Position numbers and translations under genes: made by a program. A DNA stretch of 64,000 nt from contig JAFKLL010000018.1 of assembly GCA_017304845.1 (NCBI GenBank), forward strand, positions 1 to 64,000. Reading direction: 5' to 3'. The notes beneath the pieces are model-generated. The model was not told the origin of the DNA. It searched no databases and was given only the letters and a program-made list of their open reading frames with translations. The DNA is from Solirubrobacterales bacterium. Lineage in GTDB: Bacteria > Actinomycetota > Thermoleophilia > Solirubrobacterales > 70-9. Below, one piece after another: positions 50,977-59,726 of this stretch (within the stretch, counting starts at the first letter, position 1; the number at the start of each line of letters is the position of its first letter).

Positions 50977-51852
50977 TCAGAGTTCGGGGACGTCCGCTCC
51001 GAGCGGGCTGAAGCCGACTCGCTTCACCGTGGCCCAGCCTTCGCAGCGCTCGCGGAGCGCGGCGACGACCTGGCCCGTCTCCTGCCAGTTGGTCCAGACC
51101 AGCACGGTCGGGCCGGCGCCGGAGATCGTGGCTCCGATCGCGCCCATCTCCCCGGCCGCCTCGACGATCTCCATCGACTGCGGGAAGAGGTGGCGGCGGC
51201 GTTCCTGGTGGAGCCGGTCGTGGAGGCCCATCGCGATCAGATCGAAGTCGCCCCGGCTCAGGCCCAGCGCCAGGTGCGCGGCCGAGGCGGCGTTGGCGAC
51301 GGCATCCGTGATCGGGATCTCATCGGGGATCGCCTCGCGGGCCAGCTTGGTCGAGACCTCGATCTCCGGGATCACCAGGATCCCCTCGAGGCCCTCCGGC
51401 GCGTCGATGCGGGTCGCGGTGAGGCGAGGGCCGCCCGTGCAGACCACGAACCCGCCGCAGATCGCGGCGGCGACGTTGTCGGGATGGCCTTCCAGGGCGG
51501 TGGCGCGTTCGAGCAGGTCCTGTTGCTCGAGTCCGAGCTCGAAGAGATGGTCGGCGGCGACCAGCCCGGCGACGATCGCCGCGGCGCTCGACCCCATCCC
51601 CCGGGCCAGCGGGATCTCCCCACCGATCCGGAAGGAGATGCCGTCGGCCGGCTGCAGCGACTCGAATGCCTGGACGACCAGGTTGGAACGATCGAGCGGC
51701 ACGTCGAGCCCGCCGCAATCGACCGAGAACTCGCCGCATTCCCGCACTTCCAGCTCCAGGTGGAGATCCAGCGCCACGGCCATGACGTCGTAGCCCGGCC
51801 CGAGGTTGGCCGAGGATGCGGGGACCCGGACAAGACGATGGCGCTCAGTCAC
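50977..51852 (-). CDS. thrB: Homoserine kinase
   Basis: A 291-residue GHMP kinase that phosphorylates homoserine in threonine synthesis. PASSANLGPGYDVMAVAL is the N-terminal signature, PLARGMGSSAAAIVAGL the ATP loop and GAIGATISGAGPTVL the C-terminal motif. It lies about 2 kb from the lysA-hom-thrC operon rather than within it. TAGGGT is 7 nt before the GTG start. Confidence 0.95.
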   Translation of the reverse strand: MTERHRLVRVPASSANLGPGYDVMAVALDLHLELEVRECGEFSVDCGGLDVPLDRSNLVVQAFESLQPADGISFRIGGEIPLARGMGSSAAAIVAGLVAADHLFELGLEQQDLLERATALEGHPDNVAAAICGGFVVCTGGPRLTATRIDAPEGLEGILVIPEIEVSTKLAREAIPDEIPITDAVANAASAAHLALGLSRGDFDLIAMGLHDRLHQERRRHLFPQSMEIVEAAGEMGAIGATISGAGPTVLVWTNWQETGQVVAALRERCEGWATVKRVGFSPLGADVPEL

Positions 51853-51859
51853 CCGAGGA

Positions 51860-51865
51860 ACCCTA
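51860..51865 (-). promoter_or_regulatory. -10 element of thrB
   Basis: TAGGGT on the minus strand, 7 nt before GTG 51852, in the short divergent spacer before the ABC exporter operon. Confidence 0.4.
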
Positions 51866-51882
51866 TTCGCAATGATGGTCGG

Positions 51883-52683
51883 GTGGAATCGTCCGCTTCT
51901 CCCTCACCGACCCCTGCCCTCCGAATCACCGACCTGGTCAAGCGATACCCGACCGGGACCGAAGCCCTGAAGGGGGTTTCGCTGGAGATCCCCGACGGGG
52001 AGTTCTTCGGCCTGCTCGGCCCGAACGGCGCCGGCAAGTCGACCCTGATCCACTGCTCGACCGGGCTCGCCAGCCCGACCTCGGGCGCGATCGAGATCTT
52101 CGGCCACAACGCGGTCGAGGACTACCGGGAGGCGCGCGAGGCGGTCGGCCTCGCCCCGCAGGACCTCAACATCGACTGGTTCCTCACGGTCGAGGAGACC
52201 CTCGACTTCCACGGCGGCTACTTCGGCATGAGCAAGAAGGACCGCAAGGAGCGGGTCAGCGAGCTGCTCTCCGCCTTCTCCCTCGAGGAGAAGCGAAACA
52301 ACCGCACCCGGGAGCTCTCGGGCGGCATGAAGCGGCGGCTGATCCTGGCCCGCGCCCTGATGCACCGCCCGCGGCTGCTGATCCTCGACGAGCCGACCGC
52401 CGGCGTCGACGTCGAGCTGCGACTGGAGCTCTGGCACTACGTGCGCCAGATCAACGAGGAGGGCACCACCATCCTGCTCACCACCCACTACCTGGAGGAG
52501 GCCGAGCAGCTCTGCAGCCGGATCGCCTTCATCAACGGGGGCCAGATCATCGACCAGGGAACGAGCGGCGAGCTGGCACAGCGCTTCGGGGTCGGCAGCC
52601 TCGAGGACGCCTACCTGGAGCTGGTCGGGCGCAAGGAGCTCTCCCGGGCCCATGTCGGTGGCGACGCGGAGGCCGATCAGTGA
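51883..52683 (+). CDS. ABC-2 exporter ATPase
   Basis: A 266-residue ABC ATPase with Walker A GPNGAGKST, signature LSGGMKRR, Walker B LLILDEPTAGVD and switch His in LTTHYLEEAEQL. The MKRR signature form is typical of ABC-2 exporters with an EcfA-independent permease, such as the YadG/YadH pair. GTG 51883 was chosen as the start next to VESSASPSPTPALRI. It overlaps the permease gene by GTGA. Confidence 0.92.
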   Translation: MESSASPSPTPALRITDLVKRYPTGTEALKGVSLEIPDGEFFGLLGPNGAGKSTLIHCSTGLASPTSGAIEIFGHNAVEDYREAREAVGLAPQDLNIDWFLTVEETLDFHGGYFGMSKKDRKERVSELLSAFSLEEKRNNRTRELSGGMKRRLILARALMHRPRLLILDEPTAGVDVELRLELWHYVRQINEEGTTILLTTHYLEEAEQLCSRIAFINGGQIIDQGTSGELAQRFGVGSLEDAYLELVGRKELSRAHVGGDAEADQ

Positions 52684-53447
52684 GCCCCTCGACGACTCGC
52701 CTCGTGGCGCTGACCCGCCGCGAGGTCAGCCGCTTCATGAAGATCCCGCGCCAGACCCTGGGCGCGCCGCTGCTCGAGACCTTCCTCTACATCTCGATCT
52801 TCGGCGCCGCGCTCGGCTCGCGGGTCGGCGAGCTCCACGGGTTCGACTACATCGTCTTCGTGATCCCGGGCCTGATCATGATGGCCTTCGCGATCAACGC
52901 CTTCTCGAACAACTCGTCGTCGATCCTCCAGCAGAAGTTCCAGCGGGCGATCGACGACCAGCTCTCCTCCCCCGCCTCGCCCGGCCAGCTGCTGCTCGCC
53001 TTCACCCTGGGCGGATTCCTCCGGGGGCTGCTGATCTCGGTGATCACCTTCATCGTGGCCAGCCTGCTGGTCGACCTCCCGGTCAAGCACTTCTACGTGC
53101 TGATCCCGGCCATGTTCCTGGTCGGCTGGTTCTTCGCCAGCCTCGGGGTCCTGGTCGGTGTCCGGGCGGAGCAGTTCGACGACGTCTCCTTCGCCCAGAC
53201 CTTCATCCTGCAGCCGCTGATCTTCCTCGGAGGGGTCTTCTACTCGGCCGCCCTGCTGCCCGAGCCGTACCAGACCCTGACCCACTTCAACCCGGTCTAC
53301 TACATGATCTCCCTGGTCCGATACGGGTTCCTGGGGGTCTCCGACATCAGCGTCGCCCTGGCCCTGGCGCTCCTGACCGCGGCAACCGTGGCCCTCACCT
53401 TCGCGAACTACCGGATGTTCAAGAGCGGCTACAAGCTCCGAACCTGA
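52680..53447 (+). CDS. ABC-2 exporter permease (YadH-like)
   Basis: A 255-residue permease with six helices, beginning RREVSRFMKIPRQTLGAPLLETFLYISIFG, a pattern typical of the YadH branch of ABC-2 permeases. LQQKFQRAIDDQLSSPASPGQLL is the cytoplasmic loop and FLGGVFYSAALLPEPYQTL the re-entrant-like segment. The substrate is unknown. GTG start, coupled to the ATPase. Hairpin copy C follows the stop. Confidence 0.92.
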   Translation: MSPSTTRLVALTRREVSRFMKIPRQTLGAPLLETFLYISIFGAALGSRVGELHGFDYIVFVIPGLIMMAFAINAFSNNSSSILQQKFQRAIDDQLSSPASPGQLLLAFTLGGFLRGLLISVITFIVASLLVDLPVKHFYVLIPAMFLVGWFFASLGVLVGVRAEQFDDVSFAQTFILQPLIFLGGVFYSAALLPEPYQTLTHFNPVYYMISLVRYGFLGVSDISVALALALLTAATVALTFANYRMFKSGYKLRT

Positions 53448-53470
53448 TCCCCTCCGAAGCCCAGAGTCTT

Positions 53471-53513
53471 CTGAAACTCGGTTCGAGTCACAGTGACGCG
53501 AACCGAGTTTCAG
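53471..53513. repeat. Copy C of the GAAACTCG hairpin family
   Basis: CTGAAACTCGGTTCG (53471-53485) pairs perfectly with 53499-53513; inside, GTCA/TGAC also pair around CAG, with one A/G mismatch, making a nearly continuous 20-bp stem. It lies between convergent genes and its right arm reaches the GNAT stop codon. The best-preserved member of the family. Confidence 0.75.
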
Positions 53514-53941
53514 TTCGTCAGTTCGAGGTGGATCAGGGGGTGCGGGGCTCCGTCCGCGTCGGTCTCCGAGCGGCCGGTCGGCTTGAAACCGAGCTTCCAG
53601 TAGAAGGCGACCGCGCCCATGTTCTCCTCGTTGACGTCCACGGTGAGACGAGGCCGATCGCCGACCCGATCGACCAGCGCCCGTCCGATGCCCTGGCCGT
53701 GACGGCCCGGGTCGACGAAGAGCATCTCGATGTTGTCCCCGCCCATGCCGAGAAAACCGACCGGCTCGTCATCGATGGTGGCGACGGTCAGCTCGACCGC
53801 GGGCAGGAAGTCGACCGGCATCCGCGCCTCGTAGCCGGCGATCTCCTCCGCCGTCACGAAATCATGGGTGGCCTCGACCGCCGCCTTCCAGATGGCGGTC
53901 AGCCGCTCGTAGTCCTCAGGTCCGCCGGGACGGAACTCCAC
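53510..53941 (-). CDS. GNAT-family N-acetyltransferase
   Basis: A 143-residue acetyltransferase. EFRPGGPEDYERLTAIWKAAVEATHDF is the usual N-terminal region and VDPGRHGQGIGRALVDRV the acetyl-CoA loop. DVNEENMGAVAFYWKLGFKPTGRSETD is the conserved C-terminal strand and helix, close to the YjaB/PA-like subgroup. GTG start 3 bp after thrC, so it is the last gene of the threonine/lysine operon, with unknown acceptor. Confidence 0.88.
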   Translation of the reverse strand: MEFRPGGPEDYERLTAIWKAAVEATHDFVTAEEIAGYEARMPVDFLPAVELTVATIDDEPVGFLGMGGDNIEMLFVDPGRHGQGIGRALVDRVGDRPRLTVDVNEENMGAVAFYWKLGFKPTGRSETDADGAPHPLIHLELTN

Positions 53942-53944
53942 GGC

Positions 53945-54979
53945 TCAGCCGAAGACGGCTTCTTCGACCGCTCCGATGTCGTTCTTGCAGCTGATCACCG
54001 AAGGGGCCTTGCCGAGGGCCGTGTCCGGATCCTTGAGGCCGTGGCCGGTGAGGACGCAGACCACCGTCTCCGGCTTGTCCATGCCGTCGACCGTGGGCAG
54101 ACCGTGGTTGAGGATGCCCGCCACAGAGGCGGCCGAGGCCGGCTCGCAGAAGACCCCCTCGTTGGCGGCGAGCCAGCGGTAGGCGTCGAGGATCTGCTCG
54201 TCGGTGACCGCGGCGACGCGGCCCCGCGAGGTGTTGAAGGCGTTCATCGCCTCCTCCCAGCGAGCCGGGTTGCCGATCCGGATCGCCGAGGCGATCGTCT
54301 CCGGCTTCGCGACCGGGGCGCCGTCGACCAACGGGGCCGAGCCGGCGGCCTGGAAGCCGTAACAGATGGGTGAGGTGCCCCGCTCCTGGAAGCCCTTCCA
54401 GTAGGCGGTGACGTTGCCGGCGTTGCCGACCGGGATGGCGAGCGCGTCAGGGGCCTCGCCGAGCTCGTCGATCAGCTCGAAGGCGGCGGTCTTCTGACCC
54501 TCGATCCGGTACGGGTTGACCGAGTTGACCAGCTCGATCGGGTTGCGCTCGGCGAGCTGCCGGACGATGGTCAGCGCGTCGTCGAAGTTGCCCTCGATCG
54601 CGACGACCCGGGCGCCGTGCATGAGCGACTGGGCGAGCTTGCCGATCGCGATCTTGCCCTCCGGCACGATCACGGCGCCACGCAGGCCCGCCCGCACCGC
54701 ATAGGCGGAGGCGGAGGCGGCGGTGTTGCCGGTGGAGGCGCAGATCACGGCCTTGGCGCCGCGTCCGGCCGCCCGCGAGACGGCAACGGTCATGCCGCGG
54801 TCCTTGAACGACCCGGTCGGGTTGGCGCCCTCGACCTTGAGGTAGACCTGGGCGCCGACCCGCTCCGAAAGCCGCGGCGCCGGCACCAGCGGGGTCGAGC
54901 CCTCGTTCAGGCTGACGACCGGGTCACCGGGCTCCAGCGGAAGGGCGTCGCGGTATCTCTCGATCAGTGGCTGTGGCAT
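53945..54979 (-). CDS. thrC: Threonine synthase
   Basis: A 344-residue PLP enzyme that converts O-phosphohomoserine to threonine. The PLP lysine is in [32 protein letters not shown] is the phosphate-binding region and [17 protein letters not shown] the glycine-rich loop. Length and motifs match the short bacterial ThrC type. AGGGAG lies before the ATG; the gene follows hom by 6 bp. Confidence 0.96.
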   Translation of the reverse strand: MPQPLIERYRDALPLEPGDPVVSLNEGSTPLVPAPRLSERVGAQVYLKVEGANPTGSFKDRGMTVAVSRAAGRGAKAVICASTGNTAASASAYAVRAGLRGAVIVPEGKIAIGKLAQSLMHGARVVAIEGNFDDALTIVRQLAERNPIELVNSVNPYRIEGQKTAAFELIDELGEAPDALAIPVGNAGNVTAYWKGFQERGTSPICYGFQAAGSAPLVDGAPVAKPETIASAIRIGNPARWEEAMNAFNTSRGRVAAVTDEQILDAYRWLAANEGVFCEPASAASVAGILNHGLPTVDGMDKPETVVCVLTGHGLKDPDTALGKAPSVISCKNDIGAVEEAVFG

Positions 54980-54985
54980 GGCTCC

Positions 54986-56212
54986 CTAGGCTTTGAACTC
55001 TTCTTCGATGACACGGATGAAGCGCGGGCCGGACCGCAGGGAATCCAGCCTGCCGATCTCGGCCACGGCGGCCTTGAAGGTCGATTCGAGGCAACGGTGG
55101 ACGACCATCACCAGGCGGGCGTCGTCCCCGAGCCCGCGCTGGACGACGCTCTTGACCGAGACGCCGCCGTCGGAGAGGACCTTGGCGACCTCGGCCAGGA
55201 CGCCGGACTCGTCGGCGACCTCGAGATGGAGATAGAAGGACGAGGTCACGTCGGTGACCACGGGAAGGTCGCGATCCGCGGTGTGGGTCCTGGCGTCACC
55301 GGCGACGACCGAGACCACGTCGCCGAGCACGGCGGCGGCGGTCTGCAGGCCCCCGGCTCCCGGGCCGGACATGGTCACCTCGGTGATCTCCGGCGCCTCG
55401 ACCATGACCGCGTTGAACGGCCCCTCGATCGGGGCGAGCGGATGGCCCGGGTAGAGGAAGCAGGGGAAGACGCGGACGGTGATCCCCGTCTCGAGCTTCT
55501 CGGCGACCCCGAGCAGCTTCAGCGAGAGGCCGAGCTCCTTGGCGTAGGCGAGGTCGTCGGGCTGGATGTCCTCGATCCCCTCGAAGTCGACCTGGTCGAG
55601 GGTGACCGGGGCCCGGAAGGCGAGCCGGGCGAGGATCGCCATCTTGGCCGCGGCGTCGGCGCCGTTGACGTCCTCGGTCGGGTCGGCCTCGGCGTAGCCC
55701 AGCTCCTGGGCCCGCTTCAGCACGTCCCCGTAGGAGGCGCCGGTGGCGGCCATCTCGGAGAGGATGAAGTTGGTGGTGCCGTTGACGATGCCGAAGACCT
55801 TGCTGAACTCGACCGCGCCGAAGCTCTCCTGGACGACCCGGATCACCGGGACCACGGCGGCGACCGCGGCCTCGAAGCGGAGCTGGACCCCGGCGGCCTC
55901 GGCGGCCGCGAACAGCTCCGCCCCGTGCTGGGCGAGCAGCTGCTTGTTGGCGGTGACCACCGGCTTGCCGGCGTTCAGCGCGGCAAGCACGTGCTCACGG
56001 GCGGTGTCGGTCCCGCCCATCAGCTCGACGATCACGTCGGATCCGGCGAGGATCTCGTCGAAGTCGCCCCGGCTGCGGGTCAACACCCCGCTCAGCTCGG
56101 GCCGACGGCCGGTCGCGGCCTCGACCTGGCCCGCCCGCTCGGCGACCAGCTCGTCGAAGGCGGACCCGACGGTCCCCCTTCCAAGCAATCCGATCCGCAG
56201 TGTTTCGCTCAC
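54986..56212 (-). CDS. hom: Homoserine dehydrogenase
   Basis: A 408-residue enzyme that reduces aspartate semialdehyde to homoserine. The NAD(P) fold starts with GLLGRGTVGSAFDEL; the core has IVNGTTNFILSEM and EADPTEDVNGADAAAKMAILA. A C-terminal ACT domain (about 325-400, SSFYLHLEVADESGVLAEVAKVL) suggests feedback control by threonine. Its ATG overlaps lysA by ATGA. Confidence 0.96.
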   Translation of the reverse strand: MSETLRIGLLGRGTVGSAFDELVAERAGQVEAATGRRPELSGVLTRSRGDFDEILAGSDVIVELMGGTDTAREHVLAALNAGKPVVTANKQLLAQHGAELFAAAEAAGVQLRFEAAVAAVVPVIRVVQESFGAVEFSKVFGIVNGTTNFILSEMAATGASYGDVLKRAQELGYAEADPTEDVNGADAAAKMAILARLAFRAPVTLDQVDFEGIEDIQPDDLAYAKELGLSLKLLGVAEKLETGITVRVFPCFLYPGHPLAPIEGPFNAVMVEAPEITEVTMSGPGAGGLQTAAAVLGDVVSVVAGDARTHTADRDLPVVTDVTSSFYLHLEVADESGVLAEVAKVLSDGGVSVKSVVQRGLGDDARLVMVVHRCLESTFKAAVAEIGRLDSLRSGPRFIRVIEEEFKA

Positions 56213-57462
56213 ATGTCCCTCTGCAACAGGTCGTTCCAGGTCTCGCGCCGCACCACTACCGAAGCTTCTCCGTTCTCGCAGAAGATCACGGGCGGGCGGG
56301 GCATTCCGTTGTAGTTGTTGGCCATGGAGTGACCGTAGGCGCCGGTCGCCGGGGTAAGCAGGATGTCCCCGACTCGGGGGCTGGCCAGCTCCACGTCACG
56401 GATCAGGATATCCCCGGACTCGCAATGTGACCCGGCGACGGTCACCAGAGTGTCCTTCGGGTCGTCGGCCCGGTCGGCGATCACCGCCGTGTACTTGGCG
56501 TCGTAGAGCATCGGCCGGAGGTTGTCGGACATGCCGCCGTCGACCGCCACATAGGTGCGGACGCCGGGGATCTCCTTGACCGTGCCTACGCGATAGATCG
56601 TGACTCCGGCGGTGCCGACCAGGGACCGGCCGGGCTCGATCAGGATCTTCGCCTGATCGCCGAAGACGTCCCTGACCGCCTGGACCTTGAGGTTCACGTA
56701 CTCCTCGATCTCCGGCGGGGAGTCGTCCTCCTCGTAGGAGATGCCGAGGCCGCCGCCGAGGTCGAGCACCTCGCACCACTCGCCGCGCAGCTCACCGAGC
56801 GCCTCGACCGCGAGCCGGAACGGCTCGATCTCGAAGATCTGGGAGCCGATGTGGAAGTGGAGGCCGACCAGGTTGAGACGGTCCGAGGCGAGAACCCGCT
56901 CGATCGCGCGGGCCGCGGTCCCGTCCTCCAGCCCGAAGCCGAACTTCGAGTCGAGCTGCCCGGTCTGGATGAAGGAGTGGGTCGAGGGCTTGATTCCCGG
57001 GGTGACCCGGATCAGCACGTCCTGCTGGTTCTTCAGCACCCGTTCGCAACGCTCGATCTCGTCGAACGAGTCGAGGATGAGGTGGCCGACGCCGCAGTCC
57101 CCGGCGAGCCTCAGCTCGGCGTCGGTCTTGTTGTTGCCGTGCATGTAGATCTTCGAGGGATCGAAGCCGGCGGTCAGGGCCATGGTCAGCTCGCCGCCGG
57201 AGGCGACGTCGACCGAGAGCCCCTCTTCGGCGAAGAGCCGGTAGACCGCGGTGACCGGGAGCGCCTTGCTGGCGAAGAGCACCTCGAACCGATCGGTGTG
57301 GGCGGCGAACGCGCTCTGGTAGGCGCGGGCCCGGTCCCTCATCTCGGCGACCGAGAACACGTAAGCGGGAGTGCCGAACTCGCGTGCGAGGTCGATCACG
57401 TCGCAGCCTCCTATCTCGAGGTGGCCACGGTCATTCGTCACTGTTCCGGTCGGGTATGGCAT
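56209..57462 (-). CDS. lysA: Diaminopimelate decarboxylase
   Basis: From ATG 57462 the protein has 417 residues and makes lysine from meso-diaminopimelate. The PLP lysine is in FEVLFASKALPVTAVYRL, the His in GLHFHIGSQIFEIEPF, the glycine loop DLGGGLGISY and the C-terminal Cys in AGSHCESGDILIRD. ATG 57471, three codons earlier, overlaps a weak TAAGAA -10, so the second ATG was chosen. It is the first gene of the lysA-hom-thrC-GNAT operon. Confidence 0.95.
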   Translation of the reverse strand: MPYPTGTVTNDRGHLEIGGCDVIDLAREFGTPAYVFSVAEMRDRARAYQSAFAAHTDRFEVLFASKALPVTAVYRLFAEEGLSVDVASGGELTMALTAGFDPSKIYMHGNNKTDAELRLAGDCGVGHLILDSFDEIERCERVLKNQQDVLIRVTPGIKPSTHSFIQTGQLDSKFGFGLEDGTAARAIERVLASDRLNLVGLHFHIGSQIFEIEPFRLAVEALGELRGEWCEVLDLGGGLGISYEEDDSPPEIEEYVNLKVQAVRDVFGDQAKILIEPGRSLVGTAGVTIYRVGTVKEIPGVRTYVAVDGGMSDNLRPMLYDAKYTAVIADRADDPKDTLVTVAGSHCESGDILIRDVELASPRVGDILLTPATGAYGHSMANNYNGMPRPPVIFCENGEASVVVRRETWNDLLQRDM

Positions 57463-57504
57463 CGCCGCCATTCTTACGACTTCCGCCGGGGAACACGGTT
57501 TGGA

Positions 57505-57510
57505 TACGGT
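57505..57510 (+). promoter_or_regulatory. -10 element of the CWB2-type gene
   Basis: TACGGT, 7 nt before GTG 57518, in the divergent spacer with lysA. It identifies the GTG as the start of the 428-residue protein. Confidence 0.45.
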
Positions 57511-57517
57511 TCACGCC

Positions 57518-58804
57518 GTGGCAAGCTCTGGACGACGGCCGATCAACGCACCGCCGGGGAGCCCGCAGGCCACCGGAGTGCCCTGGTTGGGTCTCTCCAT
57601 CCTGCTGGTCCTGGTCTTGATCCTCGGTGCCTTCGTGGCCTATTTCTTCTTCGACGTCGGCAAGGACGAGGGCGGCTCGTCGAGCAGCCCGATCGCCGAG
57701 ACCGACTCCGGCGCGACCGGCGTCCAGGGCACGATCACCGGCCACGACGCCGGCGCCCTGGGCTTCCCGGCCGCCGCCACGCGCAACACGACCAGGATCA
57801 GCGGCAACGACCCGGTCGACATCTCGATCGCCGCCGCCCTCGCCGCCTACCCCACCTCCGGGCCCGGCACCCCGCCCGCCGCCGTCACCCTGGTCGACTC
57901 GGCCGATTGGCAGTCCGGCGTGGCCGCCGCCTCGCTCAGCGCCCTCCCGATCGGCGCCCCGATCCTGCTCGCCCCCTCCGGCACGCTGTCGAGCGCCGGC
58001 ACGGATGCCCTGGCCCAGCTGAACCCGCTCGGTTCCCCGGACACCGGCGAGAACAAGGTCTTCACGGTCGGCAAGGTCGCCCCGCCGTCCGGCTACGACG
58101 TGGACCGGATCGCCGGCGCCGACGCGGCCTCGACCGCCGCCGCCGTCGCCGATGAGCGCGCGAAGCTCGTGGACGGGCCGCCGGACGCCTTCGTGGTCGT
58201 CTCCTCGGAGGAGCCGGAGTACGCCACCCCGGCCGCGACCTGGGCGGCCCGCTCCGGCGATGTCGTGCTCTTCACCGGCAAGGACACCGTGCCGAAGGCG
58301 ACTCTGGACGTCCTCAAGCAGAAGGCCAACAAGGACGTGCCGATCTTCGTCCTCGGCCCGCCCGAGGTCGTCTCGTCGAAGGCCCTCAAGCAGCTCGACA
58401 AGGCCGGGGCGACGGTCGAGCGGGTCGGTGGCGACGACCCTGAGACCGCGGCGGTCGAGCTGGTCCGCTTCTCCAGCGGCCTGTTCGGCTGGAACCTGAA
58501 CGAGCCCGGCCACGGCTACACGCTGGCCCGCGCGGATCGCCCGATGGACGCGATCGCCACGACCTCGCTCTCCAACAACGGCACCTGGCCGGCCCTGCTC
58601 CTGACCGACTCGGACGAGAAGCTGCCGCAGGTGGTCGAGGACTACCTGCTCGACGTCAAGCCGGGCTACACGACGGACCCGACCAGCGCGATCTTCTCCC
58701 ATGTGTGGATAATCGGTGACGAATCGTTGATCTCCCTGGATCAGCAGGCCCGCGTCGACGACGCGATCGAACTCACCCCCGTCGAAACCCTGAGTGAGCA
58801 ATGA
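57518..58804 (+). CDS. Membrane-anchored protein with cell-wall-binding-2-like repeats
   Basis: A 428-residue protein with a short cytoplasmic head, one membrane helix (about 22-47) and an extracytoplasmic part. Segments TTRISGNDPVDISIAAALAAYP, VDRIAGADAASTAAAVADE and VERVGGDDPETAAVELVRF are the recurring starts of CWB2-type repeats, with the matching PILLAPSGTLSS, VVLFTGKDTVPK and VWIIGDESLI ends. It probably sits on the cell wall. It overlaps the next gene by ATGA. Confidence 0.85.
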   Translation: MASSGRRPINAPPGSPQATGVPWLGLSILLVLVLILGAFVAYFFFDVGKDEGGSSSSPIAETDSGATGVQGTITGHDAGALGFPAAATRNTTRISGNDPVDISIAAALAAYPTSGPGTPPAAVTLVDSADWQSGVAAASLSALPIGAPILLAPSGTLSSAGTDALAQLNPLGSPDTGENKVFTVGKVAPPSGYDVDRIAGADAASTAAAVADERAKLVDGPPDAFVVVSSEEPEYATPAATWAARSGDVVLFTGKDTVPKATLDVLKQKANKDVPIFVLGPPEVVSSKALKQLDKAGATVERVGGDDPETAAVELVRFSSGLFGWNLNEPGHGYTLARADRPMDAIATTSLSNNGTWPALLLTDSDEKLPQVVEDYLLDVKPGYTTDPTSAIFSHVWIIGDESLISLDQQARVDDAIELTPVETLSEQ

Positions 58805-59037
58805 GCGAAACCGAGCACATCGGAGTCCTTGACTCCGGACAGCAGATCACCCCCGAGGACATCCGCGAGCTGACCGGCGCGGTCACCCCCCATTTCGCGC
58901 AGCAGGTGCGGGTGCGGGTGGGCCGGTTGATCGCCGACCTGGATCCCACCGATCCGACCCGCCTGTACGGCGAGCGCGAGATGGCCCGCCTCGAGGATCT
59001 GGCCCACCACAGCGGCCAGCCCGGCTCGGCTCACTGA
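58801..59037 (+). CDS. Small acidic protein of unknown function
   Basis: A 78-residue soluble protein with segments ITPEDIRELTGAVTPHFAQQVRVRVGRLIADL and a helical charged end. No motif is recognised. The ATGA overlap with the CWB2-type gene and consistent codon use support it as a real, co-translated gene. A partner role for one of its neighbours is a guess. Confidence 0.65.
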   Translation: MSETEHIGVLDSGQQITPEDIRELTGAVTPHFAQQVRVRVGRLIADLDPTDPTRLYGEREMARLEDLAHHSGQPGSAH

Positions 59038-59050
59038 TCCGCGGCGCCGG

Positions 59051-59725
59051 ATGGGCATGAAGACCGTAGCCCCGGGGGTCGAGCGACTCGGCCAGTTCCC
59101 GCTGCCGATGGTCAACGTCTACCTCGCCGGTGACGTCCTGATCGACGCGGGCACCACCTGGGACCGCTTCCGGATCCCCCGGCAGCTCAAGGGACGGCCG
59201 CTCTCGCTGCTGGCCCTGACCCACGTCCATCCCGACCATCAGGGCATGGCACGGGAGATCTGCCGCGAACGGGACATCCCCCTGGCCTGCCACGCCGATG
59301 ACGTCGACGCGATGGAGGGCCGGGTCCCGGTCTCCGGCGAGCAGGTCACGAACGCCCTCCTCAGGAGGGTTCAGAGCTCCTGGGAGGGCCCGCCCCACCA
59401 GGTCTCGCGCGTCCTCGAGGACGGTGACGAGGTCGCCGGCTTCCGGGTGGTCCACACGCCCGGCCACGCCCGCGGCCACGTCGTCTACTTCCGCGAGTCC
59501 GACGGGGTCGCGATCTGCGGCGACGTGATCCGCAACATCAACTACGCGACCGGCGCGACCGGCCTCGGCGAGCCGCCGACGATGTTCACCTACGACCCGG
59601 ACGAGAACCGCCGCTCGATCCGCCGACTGGCCGCTCTGAACCCAACGGTCCTCCTTCCCGGCCACGGCCCGGCGGTGACCGACATGGCCGAGTTCCAGGC
59701 CTGGGTGGCGGCGCTCCCCGACTGA
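59051..59725 (+). CDS. MBL-fold hydrolase (glyoxalase II-like)
   Basis: A 224-residue metallo-beta-lactamase-fold hydrolase with the metal motif THVHPDHQGMA, the bridging region HTPGHARGHVVYF and AICGDVI, and the final His in LPGHGPAV. This set is typical of glyoxalase II-like thioesterases and related hydrolases. The start is either ATG 59051 or ATG 59057. It is the last gene of the three-gene unit that begins at 57.5 kb. Confidence 0.87.
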   Translation: MGMKTVAPGVERLGQFPLPMVNVYLAGDVLIDAGTTWDRFRIPRQLKGRPLSLLALTHVHPDHQGMAREICRERDIPLACHADDVDAMEGRVPVSGEQVTNALLRRVQSSWEGPPHQVSRVLEDGDEVAGFRVVHTPGHARGHVVYFRESDGVAICGDVIRNINYATGATGLGEPPTMFTYDPDENRRSIRRLAALNPTVLLPGHGPAVTDMAEFQAWVAALPD

Positions 59726-59726
59726 T

